This document shows, one piece after another, positions 25,761-33,180 of a DNA stretch of 39,082 nt. Origin of the DNA: Myxococcales bacterium (GTDB lineage Bacteria > Myxococcota_A > Polyangia > Polyangiales > Polyangiaceae). A model generated the notes under the pieces. It made no database searches. It saw only the letters and a list, made by a program, of their open reading frames with translations, and had not been told where the DNA came from. A program made the position numbers and the translations under genes. The first letter of the stretch is position 1, and every line of letters begins with the position of its first letter. The DNA is taken from positions 1 to 39,082 of the forward strand of contig JAEUKG010000156.1 of NCBI GenBank assembly GCA_016794325.1, written 5' to 3'.

Positions 25761-25789
25761 CGGATAGTCGAACCGCTCCAAAGCTGCAA
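25761..25789 (-). promoter_or_regulatory. Promoter of the leftward paralog
   Basis: On the minus strand TTGCAG (25789-25784), a 17-base spacer, TATCCG (25766-25761), then 7 bases to the ATG at 25753. Spacing is optimal and predicts a leaderless mRNA. Confidence 0.6.
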
Positions 25790-25805
25790 TCTTCTCGTCG
25801 GGTTG

Positions 25806-25814
25806 TGGTACGGT
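25806..25814 (+). promoter_or_regulatory. Extended -10 of the rightward paralog, TGGTACGGT
   Basis: TGG plus TACGGT, 8 bases before the ATG at 25823. Both paralog promoters share a 69-base divergent region. Confidence 0.5.
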
Positions 25815-25822
25815 CGCTCGCC

Positions 25823-27694
25823 ATGGGCGCAGGGACGCGTCTGTCTCGAGTGCTCCAGTGGGCGTTCTTCAGCGCCTCGGTCGCGGTCGTCGTCGGCATG
25901 GTCGTCGCCGTCCTCGGCAACGGGCTCGCCGAGTGGCGGACGTGGGGCGGGCACGACTGGGACCAGATGGAGGCCCACCGCTACCTCGTCGTGAAGACGA
26001 TCAAGCGGTTCGGCCAGTTCCCGTTCTGGGATCCCTACGGCTGCGGAGGCCACCCCTCGTGGGCCGGGATCGAGAGCGGCACCACCATCGTGTCGCCGTT
26101 CGCGCCGCTGTACCTGTTCTTGAAGCTCTCGTGGGCGATGCGCATCGAGGTGCTCGGGTGCGCGCTCGGCTCGGCGGGCGGCGCCTGGCTCCTCGCGGGC
26201 CGCTACACCCGCTCCCACGCGCTGAAGGCCTTCGTCTGCGTGCTCTTCGCCGTGGGGCCTCGGTGGGCGTACCAGGCGTCGGCGGGGCACACCTGGCACA
26301 TGTATTATGCACTCACTCCGTGGGTGTTCTGGGCGTTCGACGTGGCGACGACGGGGGACCGGCCCCACCTGCCCAAGCTCGACCTCCGCTGGGCCGCCCT
26401 CGCCGGGGCCTTCCTCGCGCTCATGGTGTATTGCGGCGGCATCTACCCGTTGCCGCAGACGGCCCTCCTCCTCGGCGTCGTCGCCCTCGTCCGCGCGGGG
26501 AGCCAGCGCTCGATCCGGCCCCTCGTCGCGGTGGCGGTGACGGGCGCGCTGTCGGTCGCCTTCTCCGCCGCGAAGCTCTTCCCGATCATGGACACGCTGC
26601 GGCGCTACCCGCGCATCATCGAGTCCAACGAGGTCCTCGACTTCTCGTCGCTCCTCGGCATCTTCGTCACCGCCGAGCCCGACATCCCCAAGTACCCGTT
26701 CTCGGTGCCCCGGTGGGGCTTCCACGAATACGGCACCTACGTCGGCTGGGCCGCGTTCGTCGCCGTCGTCGTCGGCGTGCTCTTCGCCCGGGCCGAGCCG
26801 CGCGCGCGCGCGATGCGCGTCGCCGGGGTCTTCGCGATCGTCCTCGCGGTCGGCGCCTTCCACAAGTACGCGCCCTGGGCGCTCCTCCGCGAGCTGCCGA
26901 TCTTCAAGTCGCAGCACGTCCCCTCGCGCTGGACGTACCCGGGCCTGCTCCTCCTGGCTACCGTCGCGGCGTCCACCTTCGAGGGGTGGCTCCGGCGCGC
27001 GGGGCGGCTGCGGCCCGCGGCCGAGGTCGCGATCCTCGCCGCGGTCGTGTGGATCGCCAAAGACATCGGCACCGAGTCGCACCGCATCATGGCCCACGCC
27101 TTCGGGGTCGAGCCCCCGCGCGTGGCCGAGAAGACGGGCGGGTTCGTGACGCACCTCGAGGTCCCGCCGGAGCTCACCTACCCCGGCTCGTGGGCGCCCC
27201 CGGCTATGCCTGTACGTATAGCCAACCAGGGCCAGCTCAACTGCATCACCTTCCCGGGGCTGAACCCCTGGGCCCCCCACGACGCGTCGGGTCGGGTGAA
27301 GTTCATGGGCGCGCGCGGCAAGACCGAGCCCGACTACCGCGGCGAGGTCTTCCTCGAGAGCGGCCAGGGCGCCGCCGGCTTCGAGCGCTGGTCGCCCAAC
27401 GAGATGGTGGTGCACTACAGCGGCGCCCGCCCCGGCGATCACGTCGTGGTCAACCAGAACTGGGACGAGAGCTGGCGCGTCGACGGCGCCCCCACCGTGA
27501 ACCTCGGGTGGAAGAACGCGGTGCGGGTCTCGTCGAGCGACGGCACCGTCACCTTCCGCTACGTGCCCCGCACCTTCGCCCTCGGGGCCACCCTCTCGCT
27601 CGGCTCCGCGGCCCTCGTCGTGGGCCTGATCGCCCGGGGTGCGCTGCGCCGGCGCCGAGCTCGCGGCGTGGCGCGCGCGGCCGCGGCCGCGTAG
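25823..27694 (+). CDS. YfhO-like polytopic membrane protein (paralog of 23810)
   Basis: 623 residues, about eleven to twelve transmembrane helices. The signature loops are GHDWDQMEAHRYLVVKT (43-59) and FPFWDPYGCGGHPSWAG (66-82), almost the same as in the divergent neighbour. GHTWHMYYALTPWVFWAF and GGIYPLPQTALL match neighbouring segments of the paralog (GHTWHQLYAGLPWV, NGIYPVPHTAL). The soluble C-terminal part has TFPGLNPWAPHDASGR, RWSPNEMVVHY and VNQNWDESWRVDGAP. It is probably a GT-C-fold envelope glycosyltransferase. Identity between the two is patchy and highest in these loops, so they are old duplicates with possibly different sugars or acceptors. It ends 3 bases from the convergent metallopeptidase gene. 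Confidence 0.82.
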   Translation: MGAGTRLSRVLQWAFFSASVAVVVGMVVAVLGNGLAEWRTWGGHDWDQMEAHRYLVVKTIKRFGQFPFWDPYGCGGHPSWAGIESGTTIVSPFAPLYLFLKLSWAMRIEVLGCALGSAGGAWLLAGRYTRSHALKAFVCVLFAVGPRWAYQASAGHTWHMYYALTPWVFWAFDVATTGDRPHLPKLDLRWAALAGAFLALMVYCGGIYPLPQTALLLGVVALVRAGSQRSIRPLVAVAVTGALSVAFSAAKLFPIMDTLRRYPRIIESNEVLDFSSLLGIFVTAEPDIPKYPFSVPRWGFHEYGTYVGWAAFVAVVVGVLFARAEPRARAMRVAGVFAIVLAVGAFHKYAPWALLRELPIFKSQHVPSRWTYPGLLLLATVAASTFEGWLRRAGRLRPAAEVAILAAVVWIAKDIGTESHRIMAHAFGVEPPRVAEKTGGFVTHLEVPPELTYPGSWAPPAMPVRIANQGQLNCITFPGLNPWAPHDASGRVKFMGARGKTEPDYRGEVFLESGQGAAGFERWSPNEMVVHYSGARPGDHVVVNQNWDESWRVDGAPTVNLGWKNAVRVSSSDGTVTFRYVPRTFALGATLSLGSAALVVGLIARGALRRRRARGVARAAAAA

Positions 27695-27697
27695 CGA

Positions 27698-29116
27698 TCA
27701 CTTCCCTTCCATCGAGCGCCGCATCGCCGCGAGCGGCGCCGCGTCGTCGAAGGTCACCGCGCGCCCGACGCGCCTCACGCCGAGCTCGCGGAACAAGCCG
27801 GCGACGTCGTACGCGACCGGCGACGCCCCCCACGCGCGGTGGAGCTCGCGGAGCACTCCGGTGCCGGTCGCCGCGTCTCCGACGTCGAGCGCCCGCTCGA
27901 GCTCCCAGCGGACCGCGTTGTTGCCGCCGGCCGCGAGGATCGCGCGGAGCGCGGTCTCGAGCGACGCCTTCCCCTGGGTGCGCTTGCGGATCTCGACGTC
28001 CGCGACGAGCAAGAAGAGCGCGCCGCCCCAGTAGGTGCGGCCCCAGGTGTGGGTGTTGTCGAGGCCGCGGTCGCCCGCCTCCGGGAGCCCCTGCGGCATG
28101 CCCCAGGTGAAGCTCCTCCACACCTCCTCCGCGCCGAGCTGCCCGATCCGCAAGCGGGCGAACGGCTCGACGTAGGTGGCGAGGCCCTCCTCGATCCAGT
28201 CGCGCTGGCGCGGCTGGGCGGGGAAGCCGGTGTGGACCATCTCGTGGGTCATGACCCAGTCGCGGGCGAGATCCTCGGGGGTGACGTCGTCGCCGACGTG
28301 CACCAGCACCGACGCCCCGCCCCCCGAGAGCGACTTGCCCATCATCACGTCGTCGCCGGAGTCGACCACCACCAGGACGAGCGCCTCCGGCACCGGGAAC
28401 CGCCCGAAATACGCGGTGACCGCCCGCGCTGCGTCCGTCACCCACCGCGCCACGACCCCGTCGCCGCGCTTCGGCGTCGCGCCGCCGATGGCGAGGTGGA
28501 GCCTCGCGCCGCCGACCTCGATCTCGCTCGTCCGCAGGCGGCCGAACGCACTATACGGAGAGGTATAGATGTCGGCGAGGGCGATCTCCCAGCCAGCGGC
28601 CGCGCCGTAGACTCCGGTGGCGAACGACCACCCGGGCGGCGTCGTCACCGCGAAGCGCACCCGCGTCGCCCCCGCCGCCCCCTCGGGCACGAGGAGCCAC
28701 GACGACGGCGGCGCCTCGAGCACGTCCGGCGACTCCACGCTCGCGGTGTCGACCTGCCCGATCTGCCGGCAGGCCTCGCGCAGGCGCACGCGGTAGCGGA
28801 GCGTGCAGCCCCGCGCGGCGCACACCGGGGGCACGTCGAAGCGGTCGGCCACGCGCCGCACGGGCCCCGCGTCCGCGGGCTCGGTCACCGCGACGTCGGC
28901 GACGTACGGGAGCAGGGGATCGTCGATGGACACCGCCGTCGGCGAGCCGGGCGGCAGGCGGGCGACGCCCGTCACGTCGCCCGCGCGGTCGTCGAACGCG
29001 ATCGCGTAGTCGACGGCGCCGAGCGACGCGGGCGGAGCGCGCACGGGGGCCGCTCGCCCCCCGCAGGCGAGAGCCGAGATGGTGACCGCCGCCGCCGCCA
29101 GCGCGAGGCGCCGCAC
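27698..29116 (-). CDS. Lipoprotein zinc metallopeptidase (gluzincin-like)
   Basis: 472 residues from GTG 29116. A short signal peptide ends with the lipobox SALAC (Cys19). Residues 30-210 look like the beta-rich N-terminal domain of M1/M61-type peptidases (IYTSPYSAFGRLR near 184-196). The active site is DWVMTHEMVHTGFP: His292, Glu293, His296. The third ligand is probably Glu310 or Glu311 in WIEEGLATYVEPF. YWGGALFLLVADVEIR is a conserved helix after the site. It would be anchored to a membrane outside the cytoplasm and cleave peptides; the substrate is unknown. The start GTG lies 5 bases after the stop of the DUF6918-like gene, so the two are cotranslated. All active-site residues are intact. 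Confidence 0.82.
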   Translation of the reverse strand: MRRLALAAAAVTISALACGGRAAPVRAPPASLGAVDYAIAFDDRAGDVTGVARLPPGSPTAVSIDDPLLPYVADVAVTEPADAGPVRRVADRFDVPPVCAARGCTLRYRVRLREACRQIGQVDTASVESPDVLEAPPSSWLLVPEGAAGATRVRFAVTTPPGWSFATGVYGAAAGWEIALADIYTSPYSAFGRLRTSEIEVGGARLHLAIGGATPKRGDGVVARWVTDAARAVTAYFGRFPVPEALVLVVVDSGDDVMMGKSLSGGGASVLVHVGDDVTPEDLARDWVMTHEMVHTGFPAQPRQRDWIEEGLATYVEPFARLRIGQLGAEEVWRSFTWGMPQGLPEAGDRGLDNTHTWGRTYWGGALFLLVADVEIRKRTQGKASLETALRAILAAGGNNAVRWELERALDVGDAATGTGVLRELHRAWGASPVAYDVAGLFRELGVRRVGRAVTFDDAAPLAAMRRSMEGK

Positions 29117-29121
29117 CAGGC

Positions 29122-29562
29122 TCAGCCGGCGTGCTTCTCGATGATCCGCCCGAGGCGCGGGATCGCCGCCTCGACGTTCTTCTTCGCCGAGCCGCGGAGC
29201 TTGTCGTACGCGCCCTTGGCGACCGCGTTCTTCGCGCGCTGCGCCTTGCCGTCGGTGATGGTGAGGAGCGCGTCGGCGCACCGCGTGCTGTTGGCCGAGA
29301 AGAAGTCGGCGACCGACTTCCCCTGCGTCTTGGCGTCTTGGTAGATGGGGTCGAGCGCCTTCGCGAACTCGGGGAGGAGATCGGTGACCGCCCCCTCGAC
29401 GAAGCCGGGCTTGATGCCCTTCACGGCCTTGTAGCCGGCCTTGATCGCGAGGCCGCTGATCCCGCCCTTGTCGCCCACCTCGGCTTCGATGAGCTCCACG
29501 CAGTCGGAGATCACCTTTTGCTTCTTCGAGTCGTCGGTCAGGATGTCGGGCAAGGTCGGCAT
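29122..29562 (-). CDS. DUF6918-like helical protein
   Basis: 146 residues, no signal peptide, predicted all-alpha and cytosolic. Recognisable stretches are SDCVELIEAEVGDKGGISG (about 19-37), AIKAGYKAVKGIKPGFVEGA (39-58, 20 residues) and LRGSAKKNVEAAIPRLGRII near the end. The pattern matches a small uncharacterised family I know as DUF6918, mostly from Actinobacteria; the name is from memory. The ATG 29562 has GAGGG upstream. A good promoter lies upstream (29586-29614). It is the first gene of a two-gene unit with the metallopeptidase, which suggests a shared function, though one is cytosolic and one exported. No activity is known to me. Confidence 0.75.
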   Translation of the reverse strand: MPTLPDILTDDSKKQKVISDCVELIEAEVGDKGGISGLAIKAGYKAVKGIKPGFVEGAVTDLLPEFAKALDPIYQDAKTQGKSVADFFSANSTRCADALLTITDGKAQRAKNAVAKGAYDKLRGSAKKNVEAAIPRLGRIIEKHAG

Positions 29563-29585
29563 GGGTTAACCCTCGGGAATTTCGG

Positions 29586-29614
29586 TCCTTACCACACAAT
29601 CCAGCCTTACCCAA
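29586..29614 (-). promoter_or_regulatory. Promoter of the DUF6918-like / metallopeptidase operon
   Basis: On the minus strand TTGGGT (29614-29609), a 17-base spacer ending TGG, then TAAGGA (29591-29586). Both a -35 TTG and an extended -10 are present. The leader to ATG 29562 is about 15 bases with GAGGG. Confidence 0.6.
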
Positions 29615-29821
29615 GCCTGGGGCGTCACGCGCCTCGCCCGTGGCGAGCCGCGGCGCCGCGCCGAGGAGCGACGCGATCCGATCGGCGGCGCGCGCCCATG
29701 ACGTCGAGCTGCGGTGACGGCGGGGCCGACCGTGCAGGGGCGCCCGGGGCGCGCCCTGGCGCGCGGGCGCCCGCGCCGTCGAAAAGCATCGTCAAATCAA
29801 CGCCATCTGGCACCAGCGCGG

Positions 29822-29836
29822 TGGCACCGGGCTTGC
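29822..29836 (+). promoter_or_regulatory. Sigma54 promoter, near consensus
   Basis: TGGCAC (29822-29827), 5 bases, TTGC (29833-29836); GG and GC exactly 10 bases apart. The expected start is near 29848, 22 bases before the ATG at 29870, leaving room for GAAAGGA (29851-29857). A second TGGCAC at 29808 has no TTGC partner. Confidence 0.75.
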
Positions 29837-29869
29837 GAATCGGGTTCGGCGAAAGGAATCGAATCGACC

Positions 29870-30178
29870 ATGACCACCCGCACCGCCTTCACCTCCGCGC
29901 TCTCCCTCGCTGCGCTCGCTGGCGCCGTCCTCTTCACCAGCACGGGCTGCGCCACGGCGACCGACGCCGAGGCCGCCCCCGAGGCGACGGCCGAGGCGAC
30001 CTCGGAGCTCCGCCGCGGAGGCCTCTCGGCCGAGGGCGACGAGTGCACCGTGCGCACCCTCCCCGACGGCACCAAGGTGCCGGGCAAAGAGAAGGGCTTG
30101 GAGTGCTGCGCGACCGCCGACCCCAACGACTGCGTCGTCATCCTGAAGCCCATCCCCACGAGCTTCGTCCGTCGCTGA
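29870..30178 (+). CDS. Small Cys-containing lipoprotein under a sigma54 promoter
   Basis: 102 residues. The signal peptide (1-26) ends at lipobox TSTGC (Cys27). A short Ala/Glu-rich linker (TDAEAAPEATAEATSE) follows. The mature end has RRGGLSAEGDECTVRTLPDG, then GLECCATADPNDCVVILKP, with four Cys that could form two disulfides. No family recognised. It is exported and lipid-anchored. The gene stands alone; the strong -24/-12 element makes it a candidate target of a sigma54 activator such as the FHA protein at 22440, but that link is unproven. A weak ribosome-binding site GAAAGGA lies 12 bases before the start. Confidence 0.7.
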   Translation: MTTRTAFTSALSLAALAGAVLFTSTGCATATDAEAAPEATAEATSELRRGGLSAEGDECTVRTLPDGTKVPGKEKGLECCATADPNDCVVILKPIPTSFVRR

Positions 30179-30179
30179 T

Positions 30180-30196
30180 CCCAGGGCTGTCCTGGG
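30180..30196 (+). terminator. Small hairpin after the lipoprotein gene
   Basis: CCCAGG, 5-base loop, CCTGGG, starting 2 bases after the stop. No U-tract; weak call. Confidence 0.35.
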
Positions 30197-30450
30197 GCGG
30201 CGCTCGACCCCCGGATCGTCGTCGTCGCAGCCCTCGCCGCCGCGCGCGCCGCGCCCGTCGACGCCGCGGCGCCGGCGGGCGCCGACGCGCCGGACGTGAC
30301 GAGCGCCACACCGGGCGCGGCGAGCGCCCCACCGCCGACGACGCGGACGGACATCGCGCTCTGACGAGGAGGCAAGGCGCCGCGCCGCAGAAAACTCGGC
30401 GACTACCACACCGCCGCGATCGTCCCAAGGGTGAGCCTCCGCCGGTGAAA
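30197..30450. other. Spacer before purB
   Basis: 254 bases. One plus-strand frame (about 30217-30363) reads like a degraded signal peptide plus Ala/Pro linker, but it has no start codon, so I do not call a gene. Nothing else is evident. Confidence 0.5.
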
Positions 30451-30466
30451 TGGTAGGAAGCCCGGC

Positions 30467-31762
30467 GTGATCCCCCGATACACGCCCGCCGCCTTCGCCA
30501 CGCTCTGGTCCGCCGAAACCCGCTACGCGACGTGGCTCGAGGTCGAGCTCGCCGCCTGCGAGGCGATGGAGACCCACGGGCTCGTCCCCGAGGGCACCGG
30601 GGGTCGGATCCGCGCGAAGCAGCCCAAGCTCGACGCCGCGCGCATCGAGGAGATCGAGCGCACGGTGAAGCACGACGTCATCGCGTTCCTCACCCACGTC
30701 GAGGAGCTGGTGGGCGAAGACGCGCGCTGGCTCCACCGCGGGATGACGTCGAGCGACGTCCTCGACAGCGCGCTCGCCGTCGTCCTCGGGCGCGCGGCCG
30801 ACATGCTCGTCCAGCGCCTCGACGGCCTCCTCGCGGCGCTCGCGCGCCGCGCCCGCGAGCACGCGCGGACCCCGATGATCGGGCGCAGCCACGGCATCTT
30901 CGCCGAGCCGGTGACGTTCGGCCTCGCGCTCGCGGGCCACCACGCCGAGCTCGCGCGCGGGCGGGCCCGCCTCGCGGCCGCGGCCGCGGAGATCAAGGTC
31001 GGCAAGATCGCGGGCGCGGTCGGGACCTACGCCCACCAGTCGCCGGCCATCGAGGCCGAGGCCCTCGACGCGCTCGGCCTCACCCCCGAGACGGTGAGCA
31101 CGCAGGTCGTCGCGCGCGATCGCCACGCGAGCTTCTTCTGCGCGATGGGCCTCGTCGCCGCCGGGATCGAGCGCCTCGCCACCAACGTGCGGCACTGGCA
31201 GCGCTCCGAGGTCGCCGAGGCCGAGGAGGCGTTCACCAAGGGCCAGAAGGGCTCGAGCGCGATGCCGCACAAGCGCAACCCCATCTTGAGCGAGAACCTG
31301 TGCGGCCTCGCGCGGGTCGTGCGCGCGGCGGTGGTGCCCGCCCTCGAGGACGTCTCGCTCTGGCACGAGCGCGACATCTCGCACTCGTCGGTCGAGCGGA
31401 TGATCGGCCCCGACGCGACCGCGACGCTCGGCTTCATGCTCGAGCGCGCGACCGGCCTCGTCGACGGGCTCGTCGTGTACCCCGAGAACCTGAAGAAGAA
31501 CCTCGACCGCGCCGCCGAGCTCTACTTCTCCGAGGCGGTGCTGCTCGCGCTCGTCGGGGCGGGCATGGCGCGGCAAGACGCGTACGTGCTCGTCCAGCGC
31601 AACGCGATGCGCGCGTGGTCGGGCGACGGCACGTTCCGCGGCAACCTGGGAGCGGACGCCGACATCGGCGCGCGGCTCTCGGCCGACGCGCTCGCGGCGT
31701 GCTTCGACCTCGACCACGCGCTCGCGCACGTGCCGGCGATCGTGGACCGCGCGCTCGCCTGA
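30467..31762 (+). CDS. purB: Adenylosuccinate lyase
   Basis: 431 residues, usual for the bacterial form. Superfamily signatures: [11 protein letters not shown] (about 93-103), the active-site His segment [12 protein letters not shown] (about 137-148), and the mobile catalytic loop [16 protein letters not shown] (about 263-278), where the Ser acts as base. [14 protein letters not shown] is also conserved. It cleaves SAICAR to AICAR plus fumarate and adenylosuccinate to AMP plus fumarate in purine synthesis. The GTG at 30467 has AGGAAG 7 bases upstream and starts the family N-terminus IPRYTP. It is not in an operon with other pur genes. Confidence 0.97.
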   Translation: MIPRYTPAAFATLWSAETRYATWLEVELAACEAMETHGLVPEGTGGRIRAKQPKLDAARIEEIERTVKHDVIAFLTHVEELVGEDARWLHRGMTSSDVLDSALAVVLGRAADMLVQRLDGLLAALARRAREHARTPMIGRSHGIFAEPVTFGLALAGHHAELARGRARLAAAAAEIKVGKIAGAVGTYAHQSPAIEAEALDALGLTPETVSTQVVARDRHASFFCAMGLVAAGIERLATNVRHWQRSEVAEAEEAFTKGQKGSSAMPHKRNPILSENLCGLARVVRAAVVPALEDVSLWHERDISHSSVERMIGPDATATLGFMLERATGLVDGLVVYPENLKKNLDRAAELYFSEAVLLALVGAGMARQDAYVLVQRNAMRAWSGDGTFRGNLGADADIGARLSADALAACFDLDHALAHVPAIVDRALA

Positions 31763-31784
31763 CCGGCGCGCCTTCGCCGCCTCT

Positions 31785-32171
31785 TCAGAGGAGGATCGCG
31801 GCGCTCGTGATCAAGGTCGCGAGGACGAGGATGAGCGCCATCATCATCGTGACGGCGCGCCGCGCCTCGTCCGAGTAGCGCGGGCTCGTCCACAGGAGCA
31901 CGAAGCCGAGCGGGGGTACGAGCGTGAGAAGCAGCCCGACGACGAGCGGATCTTCGGTGAGCCGGAACGGGCGGGCGGGCGGCGACTTGGCGACGACCGC
32001 GGGCTTCTTCGCGGCGCGGACCCCGCGCGCGAGGTCGCGCACCGGCGGGATGAACATGCACTTCTTCAGCGCCTCTTGGGCGCGGAGGCGCTCGGGGTCG
32101 AGGCGGACGGGCGGGACGTACCTCGGCCGAGGTGCCTCACGAAGCCATCCGAGCCCGGCGAGAGTTCCCAT
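31785..32171 (-). CDS. Small membrane protein, two C-terminal helices
   Basis: 128 residues from ATG 32171; a GTG at 32216 would add 15 residues but with codons that look non-coding, and an ATG at 32057 is also possible. The N-terminal 80 residues are basic and Pro-rich (RYVPPVRLDPERLRAQE, then ALKKCMFIPPVRDLARG). Two helices follow: VVGLLLTLVPPLGFVLLW and MMMALILVLATLITSAAILL (last 20). No family recognised. The basic N-terminus suggests a cytosolic interaction domain. It is convergent with purB. Confidence 0.55.
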   Translation of the reverse strand: MGTLAGLGWLREAPRPRYVPPVRLDPERLRAQEALKKCMFIPPVRDLARGVRAAKKPAVVAKSPPARPFRLTEDPLVVGLLLTLVPPLGFVLLWTSPRYSDEARRAVTMMMALILVLATLITSAAILL

Positions 32172-32222
32172 GGGGTATTGCCCGAAAAAGCCTACACGAG
32201 CTTCAGGGGAGCGCACGTAACG

Positions 32223-33074
32223 TTAAGGTTGAGCCCCAGGCGGGCTCACCGCAAGGCACGGCGGCGCTTTTTGGTCGCTGGCGCTCGGCGTCGCCGCGGC
32301 GCCGCCACCGGTCGCGGCGGCCTGGTGGGCGCGCAAACCCTCGGAATGGCCTGTGTTTTTGCGCCGCGCGCGCCGGGACGCGGCGCGCCCCACGACGAAC
32401 GCGATGAGGGGCAGGTGCCAGAGGCGGAGCTTGCTCGGCTCACCCGCGTACACGGCCTCGACCGGAACGGCGACGAAGGGGAGATCGCGAACCACGAGCT
32501 GCCCGAGCAGATCGTTCGGGTACCCGTAGCGCGGCCACAGGCCGTCGAGATCGAGCGCGGCGGCGGCCGCGCGCCCGAGCGCCGTGAACCCGCACTGGCT
32601 GTCGGTGACCTCGCGCCCGAGCGCGACCGACGTGAGCCAGGAGAAGCCGAGGCCTCCGACGCGGCGCGCCCACGGCACCTTCGCGCGCGACGCGGGGGAG
32701 CTCAGCCGGTCTCCCTTGGCGTACGCCGCCTCGCCGCGGACGACGGGGAGCGCGACGCGCGCCAGATCGGCGGGGGCCATCTGGCCGTCGCCGGCCATCA
32801 CGCAGAAGGCGTCGCGGTCGGCGCCGGGGATCGCGAGCGCGCGCCGGTAGCCGCTCGCGATGGCCGCGCCCACCCCGCGGTTGCGGGCGTGGCGCACGAC
32901 CTCGACCCGCGGATCGCCGTGCGCCAAGGCGGCCTCGGCGGTGCCGTCGGCGCTCCCGTCGTCGACCACGACGACGTGATCGACGAACGAGGGCATCGAC
33001 GCGAGCACGCGGCCGATGCGGGGCGCCTCGTCGAGCGCGGGGACGACGACGATGACCTTGGCGCCCTCGAGCAT
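32223..33074 (-). CDS. GT2 glycosyltransferase, DPM1-like core, soluble
   Basis: 283 residues. GT-A motifs are VIVVVPALDEAPRIG (7-21), HVVVVDDGSADGTAE (33-47) and AGDGQMAP (about 94-101), where DGQ replaces the usual DAD (the Asp is kept, as in dolichol-phosphate-type synthases with DADxQ). DSQCGFTALGRAA and WPRYGYPNDLLGQL match polyprenyl-phosphate GT2 enzymes. No transmembrane helices. The last 45 residues are low-complexity (Ala/Pro/Gly/Ser) with poor codon bias and look like a read-on tail. TGC-TAGGAA (33093-33085) precedes the ATG by 10 bases and could be a -10, although AGGAAGGG within it is also a ribosome-binding site. Substrate unknown. Confidence 0.85.
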   Translation of the reverse strand: MLEGAKVIVVVPALDEAPRIGRVLASMPSFVDHVVVVDDGSADGTAEAALAHGDPRVEVVRHARNRGVGAAIASGYRRALAIPGADRDAFCVMAGDGQMAPADLARVALPVVRGEAAYAKGDRLSSPASRAKVPWARRVGGLGFSWLTSVALGREVTDSQCGFTALGRAAAAALDLDGLWPRYGYPNDLLGQLVVRDLPFVAVPVEAVYAGEPSKLRLWHLPLIAFVVGRAASRRARRKNTGHSEGLRAHQAAATGGGAAATPSASDQKAPPCLAVSPPGAQP

Positions 33075-33140
33075 CTACCGGCCCTTCCTAGCACGTCCGC
33101 GCGCGCTGCGGCGCGGCGGGGTCGCGAGCCGCTTGCAGGG

Positions 33141-33162
33141 TTGACACGCGTTCGTCACAGAG
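33141..33162 (+). promoter_or_regulatory. Pho-box-like element upstream of phoB-like gene
   Basis: Two 11-base units, TTGACACGCGT and TCGTCACAGAG, with GTCAC/TTGAC cores as in enterobacterial Pho boxes. A 6-base gap leads to TACTTG (33169-33174), a plausible -10. Its first 21 bases match 16 of 21 at 38831 upstream of pstS. Confidence 0.6.
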
Positions 33163-33180
33163 GTGAGGTACTTGGGTTCC

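Larger units (their letters stand above)
29563..29869. other. Divergent intergenic region (307 bases)
   Basis: Holds the leftward promoter at 29586-29614, a G/C block with a perfect 16-base palindrome GCGCGGGCGCCCGCGC (29761-29776), an A/T-richer stretch (about 29781-29805) and the sigma54 promoter at 29822. No gene seen. Confidence 0.8.

Noticed and set aside
29808-29813. Second TGGCAC as another sigma54 promoter
   Set aside because: No TTGC or GC at the required distance.
30217-30363. Signal-peptide-like frame after the small lipoprotein
   Set aside because: No ATG, GTG or TTG start with a ribosome-binding site; could be a remnant but cannot be supported.
33141-33146. TTGACA as a sigma70 -35 for phoB
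   Set aside because: The best -10 (TACTTG) is 22 bases away; the sequence is better explained as part of the Pho-box-like repeat.
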